Shown here: positions 14,136 through 21,819 of the stretch, one piece after another
Layout: each line of letters begins with the position of its first letter
Numbering within the stretch: position 1 is the stretch's first letter
Origin: an uncultured Spirochaetota bacterium
GTDB taxonomy: Bacteria; Spirochaetota; UBA4802; UBA5550
Reading direction: 5' to 3'
DNA: 37,782 bases
Assembly: GCA_937872225.1 (NCBI GenBank)
Contig: CALMRZ010000020.1
Location: 1-37,782, forward strand
Notes under the pieces: model-generated
Database searches by the model: none
Told to the model about the DNA's origin: nothing
The model's input: the letters and a program-made list of their open reading frames with translations, nothing else
Made by a program: the position numbers and the translations under genes

Positions 14136-15395
14136 CTACTTCGTTTCCTTCCATATCCGCAGCGACTGGCGGTAAAAATCGAAGGGCGGCGGCGACGGCT
14201 CGGTCTTCTTGATGAGGACCTTCCGCGCCCAGCGCCGCTCGGTGAACTCGCAGATGTCCTTGATGGCGCGGCCGGAAAGGCCTTCGCTCCGCTCGCCGAG
14301 GTGGGAGCACTCGTCCTCGCGCAGGTGCTTCGCGTAGTTGCCGAATATGGCCGACCGCTCCGCCCCGTTCGGCAGGGGGAAGAGGATCGTCTGGTCGAAG
14401 CGGCTGATGAGGGCGTGGTCCAGGTCGTCCTTCCGGTTGGTCGCGCCGATGGTGATGGTGGAGGCGGCGGAATCGATGCCGTCGAGTCTTCGTAAAAGAA
14501 CCGACAGCACCTGACGCGTCGCCTCGAACATGTTCTGGTCCCGGGAGCCCGCCAGCGAATCGATCTCGTCCAGAAAGATTATGGCGCCTCCCATGTCTTC
14601 GCAGGCGTCGAAGACCTGGGACAGGTTCTGCGACGACTGCCCGTACCACTTCGACATGATCGACTCCACGGGGACGTAGACCAGGGGGAGCTCCGACTCC
14701 CCGGCGATGATGCGCGCCGCCGTCGTCTTGCCCACGCCCGGGGCCCCGTCGAAGAGGATGGCCCGCGGCCGGTTGGATTCGAAGACCTTCCGGGTCATGC
14801 GGGCGATCGAATCGTACATGCCGGGGTTCTTCAGGGGAAGGATCACCGACTCGCGGATCTTCCGCTTCACCTCGTCGTACCCGGCGATGTAGTCCCAGTT
14901 CAGGTCCTTGTCGGCCTCCACGATGGAGGCGCCCAGCATCCGCAGGCGGTGCGCCGGGTCGTTGCGCGTGGCTGAGCGGGCGTGCTGGAAGAGCTCGATG
15001 ACCAGGTTTATCTCCTCCTGGGTGAGGTTCCCCTTCTTGGTCATCTCCACCCGAGACGAGGTGGAGAGGACGAAGAACTCGATCTTGAAGTTGTCCAGTA
15101 TGTTTTCGGTCTTGAATATGTTCCGGTTCAGGGCCTGAAAGGCGTAATAGCCGCTGTCGAAGGAGTGCACCCTGATATGGGTGATGTACTTCTTGACCAC
15201 CAGGAGAAAGTCCACCAGCATGGCGGAGGTGATGGGGTGGGTCGCGAAGAGAATGCGCGTGGCCCCCTTCTCGAAGGATATCTGGGGCGGAGCCAGCTCC
15301 GCGGTGTTTCCCCTCTCGTAATACGACTGGAGCTCTTTCTCGACCTGCTCCTTCATCCGGTCGTAGGATATGACTGGTTCTTCAGGTTTGTTCAC
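14136..15395 (-). CDS. AAA ATPase with a novel-looking N-terminal domain
   Basis: The 419-residue protein has an N-terminal region (about 1-170) that I do not recognise, then one AAA domain. Walker A is GAPGVGKTT (Lys223), Walker B IIFLDEIDS (Glu277), sensor 1 GATNRKDD, and an arginine-finger-like SRFD follows; pore-loop-like SKWYGQSSQN lies between Walker A and B. The WYG(E/Q)S pattern resembles the katanin/spastin/Vps4 and FtsH-like group, so it probably threads or remodels proteins as a hexamer. No protease domain is present. The start is GTG with AGAGGA about six bases upstream. It is last in a queF-DUF2937-AAA operon, with 12 bp to the preceding stop. Confidence 0.88.
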   Translation of the reverse strand: MNKPEEPVISYDRMKEQVEKELQSYYERGNTAELAPPQISFEKGATRILFATHPITSAMLVDFLLVVKKYITHIRVHSFDSGYYAFQALNRNIFKTENILDNFKIEFFVLSTSSRVEMTKKGNLTQEEINLVIELFQHARSATRNDPAHRLRMLGASIVEADKDLNWDYIAGYDEVKRKIRESVILPLKNPGMYDSIARMTRKVFESNRPRAILFDGAPGVGKTTAARIIAGESELPLVYVPVESIMSKWYGQSSQNLSQVFDACEDMGGAIIFLDEIDSLAGSRDQNMFEATRQVLSVLLRRLDGIDSAASTITIGATNRKDDLDHALISRFDQTILFPLPNGAERSAIFGNYAKHLREDECSHLGERSEGLSGRAIKDICEFTERRWARKVLIKKTEPSPPPFDFYRQSLRIWKETK

Positions 15396-15407
15396 GGGCG
15401 TCCTCTT

Positions 15408-15977
15408 TTATCCCATCGGATTCATAACCGGCTTCTGCTTCCGCCCGGCGATCTTTTTCACCAGAATGATCACGAGCCTGCTCAGGCAGAAATATAGGAT
15501 CATGCCGACGACGATGCCCACCGCGGCATAGGCCGCGCCTTCAAGGGTTACCGGCAGGCCCGGGGTGAAGCTCTCCCAGGCGCCCCGGGCAATGTCGAAG
15601 TCGACATGTCGGACGAAGATGAAAAACTTCTTGTATGCCGGGGCGTTCTGGAGCTCCTTCAGGGCGTCGGCAAGCTGGTTGTAGCGCTCCAGATCGCCGG
15701 CGATCTTCTGGCCGGTCTTGAACACGGCGGGGTCCTTCGAGTTCAGCAGGTGCTGGCTGTACTGGTAGAGGCTCTTGCCCACGTCCTTGGCTATCTCCCG
15801 ATACTTCTCCATGTTCCGCGCCGCCTCGTCGACATGGCCGCCGAGGCGCTGGATATACTGGGCCAGGTACTGGGGAAACTGGGCGAAGACAAGGGCCCCC
15901 AGGACGGCGCAGATACGGTCCAGCAGGGAATCGACGAACCTCACCGGGGCGAGGAGTAGTGCGTTTTTATCCAGCAT
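15408..15977 (-). CDS. DUF2937-like membrane-associated protein
   Basis: The 189-residue product starts at ATG 15977, where AAGGGGG precedes it; the frame stays open further upstream without support. The N-terminus (RFVDSLLDRICAVLGALVFAQFPQYLAQYIQRLGGH) matches what I recall of DUF2937 proteins: a short hydrophobic helix followed by FPQ...QY.QRL.GH. The middle is helical and charged, with a GLPVTLEGA turn, and residues about 145-170 form a second membrane helix. The function is unknown. The following AAA gene is 12 bp away, so the two may act together at the membrane. Confidence 0.68.
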   Translation of the reverse strand: MLDKNALLLAPVRFVDSLLDRICAVLGALVFAQFPQYLAQYIQRLGGHVDEAARNMEKYREIAKDVGKSLYQYSQHLLNSKDPAVFKTGQKIAGDLERYNQLADALKELQNAPAYKKFFIFVRHVDFDIARGAWESFTPGLPVTLEGAAYAAVGIVVGMILYFCLSRLVIILVKKIAGRKQKPVMNPMG

Positions 15978-16012
15978 CGGTATGCCCCCTTGCGCGCTCT
16001 GACCGAAATCGG

Positions 16013-16417
16013 TCACCGCTTCATCTTTTCTGAATCCATCACGCAGGTGGAGACAATCCCCCCCCTGACGTTGTACACGGTCTTGACCATGAGGTACTTC
16101 GGCTTGAGGCACCGGTACAGGTCGTTGTAGATCCTGTTGGTGGCCGCCTCCTGGTAGATCCCGACGTTTCTGAAGGAAACGAAATAATACTTGAGGGATT
16201 TCAGCTCAACCAGCTTCCGGTCAGGCACATAGACCATGACAACCCTGCCGATGTCCGGAAGTCCGGAAAAGGGGCAGACGGCGCTGAATTCATCTGTTTC
16301 GTAGGTTATTTCCTGGGGGTTGCCGTCATAATCAATGGTTTCCAGGAAATTGTCCCGGATGCTGTTTTCATCCTCAAAGTTGAATGTTTTGCCCTCTGCA
16401 ACAGCCATGTCCGCCAT
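16013..16417 (-). CDS. queF: NADPH-dependent 7-cyano-7-deazaguanine reductase (preQ0 reductase)
   Basis: This enzyme reduces the nitrile of preQ0 to the amine of preQ1, the last free-base step of queuosine synthesis. The 134-residue product has the catalytic pair Cys48 ([15 protein letters not shown]) and Asp55, seven residues apart as in Bacillus subtilis QueF, plus [21 protein letters not shown], the substrate and NADPH-binding part (the usual His before EA is Gln here). It is the short, single-domain type. I chose ATG 16417, with AGGG upstream; ATG 16408 is also possible. Its partners queC, queD and queE are not in the window. No preQ1 riboswitch-like structure was recognised in its leader. 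Confidence 0.9.
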   Translation of the reverse strand: MADMAVAEGKTFNFEDENSIRDNFLETIDYDGNPQEITYETDEFSAVCPFSGLPDIGRVVMVYVPDRKLVELKSLKYYFVSFRNVGIYQEAATNRIYNDLYRCLKPKYLMVKTVYNVRGGIVSTCVMDSEKMKR

Positions 16418-16528
16418 CCTGTGCCCTGAATCCGGGCGATATAGAGTAAACAGATACAGGCTCCGGAGATGAAAATCAAGGAAAAAAAATGGCGCACTAC
16501 ACACTGTGGCAAGGGGAATAAAAAATAA

Positions 16529-16538
16529 CGAACGTTCG
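16529..16538. promoter_or_regulatory. Palindromic operator candidate CGAACGTTCG
   Basis: A perfect 10-bp palindrome lies 11 bp upstream of the -35 box of the acyl-CoA dehydrogenase promoter, in the divergent region shared with queF. Palindromes of this form are typical of TetR-family repressors, many of which control acyl-CoA genes. No such regulator is encoded in the window, so assignment to a factor is a guess. Confidence 0.45.
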
Positions 16539-16549
16539 CTCTTTTTTTC

Positions 16550-16578
16550 TTGACTAAAAACTGCCGCGAAAATATATT
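16550..16578 (+). promoter_or_regulatory. Sigma-70 promoter of the acyl-CoA cluster
   Basis: TTGACT (16550-16555) and TATATT (16573-16578) are 17 bases apart, close to consensus. The acyl-CoA dehydrogenase starts at 16632 with GGGAGG a few bases before the ATG. This is probably the promoter for all three genes through 19780. Confidence 0.65.
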
Positions 16579-16631
16579 GATTACAGTCCAGAGACAAAAG
16601 GAGATACCCGGGCAACAACAGGGAGGCAGCC

Positions 16632-17834
16632 ATGGATTTTGGAATATCCGACAAAATGAAGACCATTTTAACGATGATCGACGAGTTCGTCGACAGGGAG
16701 CTCATTCCCCTGGAGCATGAGTACCTCACCGCCGAGTTCCGCGACATGGTGCCGGTGCTTGCAGAGAAGCGCAAAATGGTGAAGCAGATGGAGCTCTGGG
16801 GCCCACAGATCCCCAAAGACCTCGGGGGCATGGGCCTCACCCTGGTAGAGCACGGCCTGGTGTCGGAATCGCTCGGCCGCTCTCCCCTGGGCCACTACGT
16901 GTTCGGCTGCCAGGCCCCGGACGCGGGGAACATCGAGATACTCCACCTCCACGGCACCAAAGAGCAGAAGGAGCAATACCTGAAGCCCCTCGCCGCCGGC
17001 GACATCCGGAGCTGCTTTTCCATGACCGAAGTTGACATGCCCGGGTCGAACCCGGTCATGCTGGAAACCACGGCGGTAAAGGACGGCGGCGATTACGTGA
17101 TCAACGGCCACAAGTGGTACACCTCGAGCGCCGACGGGTCGAAGTTCGCCATCGTCATGGCGGTCACGAACCCGGACGCCCCGACCTACCAGCAGGCGAG
17201 CATGATCATCGTGCCCACGGACGCGCCGGGGTACAACCTGGTGCGCAACATCCCGGTGATGGGCCATTCCGGCAGCGACTACGCGAGCCACGGCGAAATC
17301 CTCTACCAGAACTGCCGTGTCCCGCAGAAGAACCTCCTCGGGAAGGAAGGGATGGGCTTCGTCATCGCCCAGGACCGCCTCGGGCCGGGACGGATCCACC
17401 ACTGCATGCGCTGGATCGGGATCTGCAACCGCTCCTTCGATTTGATGTGCCGCCGGGCGGCGGAGCGGAAGATCACGGCCGACGGCAAGACCCTGGCGTC
17501 GCGCCAGATCGTCCAGTCCTGGGTGTCCGAGTCGGCCGCGGAGATCCAGGCGGCGCGCCTCATGACCCTGAACGCGGCATGGCGCATCGACAACCTGGGG
17601 GCCAAGGAGGCGCGGGACGACATAGCCCTGATCAAGTTCGTGGTGGCCAACACCATGCAGCATGTCATCGACCGGGCGCTCCAGGTGCACGGCGGCCTCG
17701 GCATGACCGACGACACGATCCTGGCCTACTTCTTCCGCCACGAGCGCGCCGCGCGCATCTACGACGGGGCCGACGAGGTGCACAAGTCGTCCTTCGCCAA
17801 ACGTTATCTCAGGAAATACGAAACGGGAAAATAA
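16632..17834 (+). CDS. Acyl-CoA dehydrogenase
   Basis: A 400-residue FAD flavoenzyme that introduces a 2,3-double bond into an acyl-CoA and passes electrons to electron-transferring flavoprotein. Visible family features are the N-terminal helical domain, the [13 protein letters not shown] stretch (flavin/substrate loop), [15 protein letters not shown], and the C-terminal [11 protein letters not shown] and [11 protein letters not shown]. Where medium-chain enzymes have the base in YEGT, this protein has YDGADE, so an Asp replaces the usual Glu, as in some ACAD10/11-like enzymes. That could mean an unusual substrate, such as a hydroxylated acyl chain; this is inference. It opens a cluster with a 3-hydroxyacyl-CoA dehydrogenase and an SDR. 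Confidence 0.93.
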   Translation: MDFGISDKMKTILTMIDEFVDRELIPLEHEYLTAEFRDMVPVLAEKRKMVKQMELWGPQIPKDLGGMGLTLVEHGLVSESLGRSPLGHYVFGCQAPDAGNIEILHLHGTKEQKEQYLKPLAAGDIRSCFSMTEVDMPGSNPVMLETTAVKDGGDYVINGHKWYTSSADGSKFAIVMAVTNPDAPTYQQASMIIVPTDAPGYNLVRNIPVMGHSGSDYASHGEILYQNCRVPQKNLLGKEGMGFVIAQDRLGPGRIHHCMRWIGICNRSFDLMCRRAAERKITADGKTLASRQIVQSWVSESAAEIQAARLMTLNAAWRIDNLGAKEARDDIALIKFVVANTMQHVIDRALQVHGGLGMTDDTILAYFFRHERAARIYDGADEVHKSSFAKRYLRKYETGK

Positions 17835-17930
17835 AGCCCCCTCGGGGGTATTCAGAGGGGACTTCGCCACAGGCAGCGCGAACATATCGGCGCATTGGAA
17901 CAAAATAGAAAAACACCAGAGGAGAGGAGA

Positions 17931-18839
17931 ATGGACATCAGCGACATCAGGAAAGTACTCATCATCGGCGGCGGCACCATGGGCAGGCAGATCAGCATCC
18001 CCTGCGCCCTGGCGGGATATAACGTCGTCATCTACGACATCAAGGAGGACGTGCTCAAGAAGGCCCTGGAAGTAATACCGAAGTTCCTGGCCGGATTCGT
18101 GGCCTTCAAGAAGATAACCCAGGAGGAGGCCGACGCGGCAGTGGCCCGCATCAACATCTCCACCAACGCGGAGGAAGCGGCCCGCGACGCGGACATCGTG
18201 AGCGAGTCCGTGCCTGAAGACCCGGAGCTCAAGAAAAAGGTCTTCTCGCAGTTCAACAGGCTCTGCCCGGAGCGCACGGTCTTCACCACCAACACCTCGA
18301 CGCTCCTGCCTTCGATGATAGCGGCGGACACGGGCAGGCCGGAGAAGTTCCTGGCCTACCACTTCCATGACATCCGCATGACCAACGTCGTGGACATCAT
18401 GCCCCACCCGGGCACCGCGCCGGAGACCGTGGCCCTGGTCAGGGCCTTCGCGGAAAAGACCGGCCAGCTCCCCATCATGCTCACCAAGGAGAACCACGGC
18501 TACGTGTTCAACGCCATGATATCGGCCCTCTTCTTCGCGGCCCAGACCCTGGCGTCGCGGGAGGTCGCGTCCGTGGAGGACATCGACCGGGCCTGGATGG
18601 GGGTCACCCACATGCTGATGGGACCCTTCGCCATCATGGACAGCATCGGCACCGACACGGTATACCACATCACCAATTACTGGGCCCAGCGCACCAAGGA
18701 CAAGCAGTCCCTCAAGAACGCCGAGTTCATGAAGAAATACGTCGATGAGGGGCGCCTCGGACAGAAGGTCAAAAAGGGATTTTACGACTACCCGAACCCG
18801 GCCTTCAACAAGCCCGACTTTCTCAAGGGCGCACGATAA
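17931..18839 (+). CDS. 3-hydroxyacyl-CoA dehydrogenase, NAD-binding type
   Basis: A 302-residue enzyme expected to oxidise 3-hydroxyacyl-CoA to 3-ketoacyl-CoA with NAD. The Rossmann fold opens with VLIIGGGTMGRQI, and the SESVPED and TNTSTLLPS segments are typical. The family catalytic His is kept (LAYHFHDI), while the usual Glu of the following strand is Asp (NVVDIMP). The C-terminal domain carries GYVFNAM, DRAWMG and GRLGQKVKKGFYDYP, which fit 3-hydroxybutyryl-CoA dehydrogenases. I chose ATG 17931, which has GGAGAGGAGA upstream; an earlier in-frame start at 17895 does not. The 96-bp gap to the previous gene holds a small CCCCC/GGGGG hairpin (17837-17848). Confidence 0.92.
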   Translation: MDISDIRKVLIIGGGTMGRQISIPCALAGYNVVIYDIKEDVLKKALEVIPKFLAGFVAFKKITQEEADAAVARINISTNAEEAARDADIVSESVPEDPELKKKVFSQFNRLCPERTVFTTNTSTLLPSMIAADTGRPEKFLAYHFHDIRMTNVVDIMPHPGTAPETVALVRAFAEKTGQLPIMLTKENHGYVFNAMISALFFAAQTLASREVASVEDIDRAWMGVTHMLMGPFAIMDSIGTDTVYHITNYWAQRTKDKQSLKNAEFMKKYVDEGRLGQKVKKGFYDYPNPAFNKPDFLKGAR

Positions 18840-18844
18840 TATTT

Positions 18845-18991
18845 GCAGTTTGCTGTTCCTCAGCAAACTGCCAAGCGATACACGGATGTATCGCCGTTTT
18901 TCGAGGAATAATCCGAGAAAAACGCGAGGTTTTGCGAATTCACTTCGCAAAACCGACCCCCTGAAAAACTCCAGGGATGAAGTTTTTCAGG
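18845..18991 (+). repeat. Array of five different tandem hairpins
   Basis: Five inverted repeats follow each other with only 0-5 unpaired bases between them: H1 18845-18871 (perfect 11-bp stem GCAGTTTGCTG, 5-nt loop), H2 18875-18894 (perfect 8-bp GCGATACA, loop CGGA), H3 18895-18924 (13 bp with two mismatches, loop ATAA), H4 18928-18954 (perfect 11-bp GGTTTTGCGAA, loop TTCAC) and H5 18960-18991 (perfect 11-bp CCTGAAAAACT, 10-nt loop). The array begins 5 bases after the hydroxyacyl-CoA dehydrogenase stop and ends before the ribosome site of the SDR gene (GAGGAG near 19002). Stems differ in sequence, so it is not a simple repeat. No coding sequence is plausible across it. Confidence 0.9.
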
Positions 18992-19015
18992 AATAAAAAC
19001 AGAGGAGAAAGCATC

Positions 19016-19780
19016 ATGAAAATTGAATTCAACCTGAAAGGAAAAATAGCTGTGGTGTCCGGCGCGAGCCGCGGCATCGGCGAGTCGATCGCGAAGACCC
19101 TGGCCGCCCACGGCGCAGAGGTGATACTGACGAGCCGCAAGATCGATGCCCTCACCGAAGTGGAAAAGCAGATCATCGCGGACGGCGGCAAGGCAGTTTC
19201 CATCGCCTGCCACAACGGGAAGATGGACGAAATCGCGAACCTCTTCAAGGAGATCGAGGGCCGCTACGGGAAGCTTGACATCCTGGTGAACAACGCCGCC
19301 ACCAACTTCTATTTCGGCGACGTGCTGAACGCCCCCGAAGCGGCCTGGGACAAGACCATGGAGGTTAACCTGAAGGGATACTTTTTCATGAGCCAGTACG
19401 CGGCAAAGCTCATGGTGAAATCGGGCGGGGGAGCGATCGTCAACGTGGGATCGGTAAACGGGATCAAGCCCGCCCTCATGCAGGGCGTCTACTCCATCAC
19501 CAAGGCCGGGGTCATAGCCATGACCAAGTCCTTCGCCAAGGAGCTCGCCCCCTTCAAGGTGCGGGTCAACGCCCTCCTGCCGGGCCTGACCAAGACTAAA
19601 TTCTCATCGGTAATGACGGAGAACGAGGAGCTGATGGACAAGGTTTTACTGCCGATGATCCCGATGCGCCGCGCCGGCGAGCCGGAGGAGATGGCGGGCG
19701 CCGTTCTCTACCTCGTGTCAGACGCCGCGTCCTTTACGACCGGGGCGACCATCGTGGTGGATGGCGGGGCGCTGGCGTAG
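19016..19780 (+). CDS. Short-chain dehydrogenase/reductase (SDR)
   Basis: A 254-residue classical SDR with an N-terminal cofactor loop GASRGIGE, NNAAT, the catalytic Ser in VNVGSVNG, YSITK (Tyr and Lys) and the C-terminal GATIVVDGG. These are oxidoreductases acting on alcohols or ketones with NAD(P). I chose ATG 19016, preceded by GAGGAG, not the ATG 13 codons upstream, which lies inside the last hairpin of the array. It is third in the acyl-CoA cluster and probably handles a hydroxy or keto intermediate; the substrate cannot be read from sequence. It converges with the STAS gene, with 2 bp between the stops. Confidence 0.92.
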   Translation: MKIEFNLKGKIAVVSGASRGIGESIAKTLAAHGAEVILTSRKIDALTEVEKQIIADGGKAVSIACHNGKMDEIANLFKEIEGRYGKLDILVNNAATNFYFGDVLNAPEAAWDKTMEVNLKGYFFMSQYAAKLMVKSGGGAIVNVGSVNGIKPALMQGVYSITKAGVIAMTKSFAKELAPFKVRVNALLPGLTKTKFSSVMTENEELMDKVLLPMIPMRRAGEPEEMAGAVLYLVSDAASFTTGATIVVDGGALA

Positions 19781-19782
19781 GG

Positions 19783-20595
19783 TCAGAACTTCACCGTCTG
19801 GTCCGCGCCGACGGAAAAGGCCGTCTTGCAGTCCGGGCACCGGTATGAACCGGCCTTCTTGATGCGGATGAGGGACCTGCATGTTTTACATTCAACGATT
19901 ATTGAACCGAAGCCGCCAACCGACGGTTCCGCCGGCCGTCTGACCGCCTCGCTGCTTTTCACGGCGAACTCCCTGTTGCAGTGAGGGCAGAGATAATTGC
20001 CGTCCCTGCTCACGCGCACGAGGGACCTGCAGTGGGAGCATTCCATGATCCTGGTGCCGGGCCGCTGCTCCGCCGGCGCCTCCTTCACGGCCGCTTCCCC
20101 GTCCTTCTTCCGCTCCTCAAGCGGCTTTACCGACAGGGGCGGAACTTCTTCAACAGGTTCGGGTCCCGCCTGCGGGACCGCAGCCGCCGTAACGGCCGGC
20201 GCGGGTTCCGGGGGCGGCTCGTCCCGGAGGCCCTTTGCCCTGAGCTCCATCTGGCGGTCCATGACCTGAATCGCCTCGGCTCGGTCGCCGGCTATCCTGA
20301 AGACCTTGTCAAAGCCGAGGAGGGTGTAGAGGGTCATGATTTCATGGGGCAGGTTGAAGATGACGAAAAAGCCGTTGGCCTCGTAGATTTTTCTCTGGAG
20401 AAACAGGAGCAGGCCGATGCCCTCCGAGCTGACATACTTCATCTTCCCCGAATCAAACAGTATGAAGAGGAGGTTCCGCTCAAGGAGTTTGTTGATATAT
20501 TCCTCAAAACCCGGGCTGGTAACGCTGTCAAGGGGGCCGTCTATTTCAACAACGGCCACACGGTTGTCATGTATCTCCGAATGATTGATGATCAC
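19783..20595 (-). CDS. STAS-domain protein with two zinc ribbons
   Basis: The 270-residue protein begins with a STAS domain (about 1-105), the fold of anti-anti-sigma factors. FDSGKMKYVSSEGIGLL aligns with the SpoIIAA phosphorylation segment, with Ser57 at the position of the phosphorylated serine. A Pro/Ala/Glu-rich linker (about 120-180) leads to two related zinc ribbons with CxxC...CxxC spacing: Cys186/189/203/206 and Cys236/239/253/256. The start is GTG 20595, with AAGGAG seven bases upstream, four bases after the stop of the membrane-sensor gene, so the two are one operon. A partner-switch regulator with a metal-dependent dock is the best guess. The frame extends upstream but overlaps the sensor gene. 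Confidence 0.85.
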   Translation of the reverse strand: MIINHSEIHDNRVAVVEIDGPLDSVTSPGFEEYINKLLERNLLFILFDSGKMKYVSSEGIGLLLFLQRKIYEANGFFVIFNLPHEIMTLYTLLGFDKVFRIAGDRAEAIQVMDRQMELRAKGLRDEPPPEPAPAVTAAAVPQAGPEPVEEVPPLSVKPLEERKKDGEAAVKEAPAEQRPGTRIMECSHCRSLVRVSRDGNYLCPHCNREFAVKSSEAVRRPAEPSVGGFGSIIVECKTCRSLIRIKKAGSYRCPDCKTAFSVGADQTVKF

Positions 20596-20599
20596 GCCG

Positions 20600-21613
20600 C
20601 TACTCCTTGTCCTCCGCCGAAATGGCGTCCTTGATCTCCCGTCTCTGATGGAAGGTGGTCCCACCCACGGCCGCGTCCCCGCCAATGCCGCTTGCCGGCT
20701 CCCTGAGAAGCTCCACGATAACGGGGAGGTCGTCATCGGCCTGTTCAACCGCGGCCGGTGTCACGGTCATGTCATAGAATTCCCCGGCCGGAGCGCCGGA
20801 AAACGGGACTTCACCGTACGAGGCGGCCAGTGACATCTTCTGGATGCTCCGGTATCGGGCCATGACCACCAGGGTCACCATGAACGAAACGCCGCAGGCG
20901 ACCGAGAGGGCGACGAGAAAAATCCCCAGGGTCCGTTGCATGTGGGCGGCCAGAAATGCGTAGATCCGGTCCTTGCCCATGATGAAGCAGACAACGCCGA
21001 CGGGCTTCTTCTTCCCGGACACCGCCCTGCTGGCAATCCAGCCCGTTGAATCTATACTGGGATAAAAATAGCGCTTCAGGAGCATCCGGTATTCGCGCTT
21101 GAACGGCGCCTGTTTAGAGACGATGTTGTATTCGCCGAAGAAAACCTCCCTGCTCTTCATCTCAAGAGGGCGCAGGATGAGGTCCATGTTGTACGCCAGC
21201 TCGTCGCTGGCAAGGTTTCCCTTCAGGCTCTCGCTGACCGCGGGATCGGAATGGGCAATAACCCTGCCGTCCCGGAGCACAAAGAACGCCTCGCTGATTA
21301 TGCGCTGCTCGATTCTTTCCCTGAAGAGGGTCCGCAGGCGGGTAACGTTTCTGGCGCGGTAGCACATCTCCGCCATGTTTCCGAAGGCCTCGGCCACGGG
21401 AACGGCGTAGGAACGGGTATTCGACTCGATCTCAGCTATCCCCCCCCTGCCGATGTAAAAGAAGTAGGCGATGCTGGCGCCGGCGGCAACGAGGGATTCA
21501 ATGAAAAACAACATAAAAAAAATGCCGACCGGGAAAATCATTTTCACCCGTTTTTTGCCGGTATGCGATACGCCGGGAAGCCCTTCCCCGCCGGGATGCT
21601 CTTGTTCCGTCAT
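20600..21613 (-). CDS. Membrane sensor-like protein with extracytoplasmic domain
   Basis: The 337-residue protein has a membrane helix at about 25-53, an extracytoplasmic domain of about 170 residues, a second helix at about 227-252, and an 83-residue cytoplasmic tail rich in acidic residues and proline. The layout matches dCACHE/PAS-like receptors, and the outer domain contains FFVLRDGRVIAHSDPAV, reminiscent of CACHE domains. No kinase, HAMP or GGDEF domain follows. It precedes the STAS-zinc-ribbon gene by four bases, so it probably signals to it. I chose ATG 21613 (MTEQ) with AGAGG before it rather than the ATG six codons upstream. Confidence 0.78.
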   Translation of the reverse strand: MTEQEHPGGEGLPGVSHTGKKRVKMIFPVGIFFMLFFIESLVAAGASIAYFFYIGRGGIAEIESNTRSYAVPVAEAFGNMAEMCYRARNVTRLRTLFRERIEQRIISEAFFVLRDGRVIAHSDPAVSESLKGNLASDELAYNMDLILRPLEMKSREVFFGEYNIVSKQAPFKREYRMLLKRYFYPSIDSTGWIASRAVSGKKKPVGVVCFIMGKDRIYAFLAAHMQRTLGIFLVALSVACGVSFMVTLVVMARYRSIQKMSLAASYGEVPFSGAPAGEFYDMTVTPAAVEQADDDLPVIVELLREPASGIGGDAAVGGTTFHQRREIKDAISAEDKE

Positions 21614-21819
21614 AAAACCTCTGCCTGTCATTACAGGTACTATATCGGTGCCTTAAAGGCTAATTTTCAATAAAAAAAGCTTGTCAAGATCGTCCATTAT
21701 TAAATCATTTCATCCTGACAGTGCCGGGTAACGGGCGCGGGGACAGGGGCGGGCAACCATCCGGTTTGCGAAGTACCGCGGGGTCCGCTTCCCGCCGCCG
21801 TGACCCGCAGCGTGAACAT

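Noticed and set aside
16418-16631. Possible preQ1 riboswitch in the queF leader
   Set aside because: I looked for a short C-rich stem-loop with an A-rich tail near the queF start and did not find one; the structure there is the palindrome and promoter facing the other way.
16668-18950. 760-codon open frame on the minus strand across the acyl-CoA cluster
   Set aside because: It is antisense to two well-identified dehydrogenases, has the low-complexity Arg/Val/His/Gly composition of a GC-rich shadow frame, and lacks a ribosome site.
18845-18991. CRISPR array or integron attC sites in the hairpin block
   Set aside because: Stems differ in sequence, there are no equal-length spacers or a shared repeat, and no cas or integrase gene is nearby.
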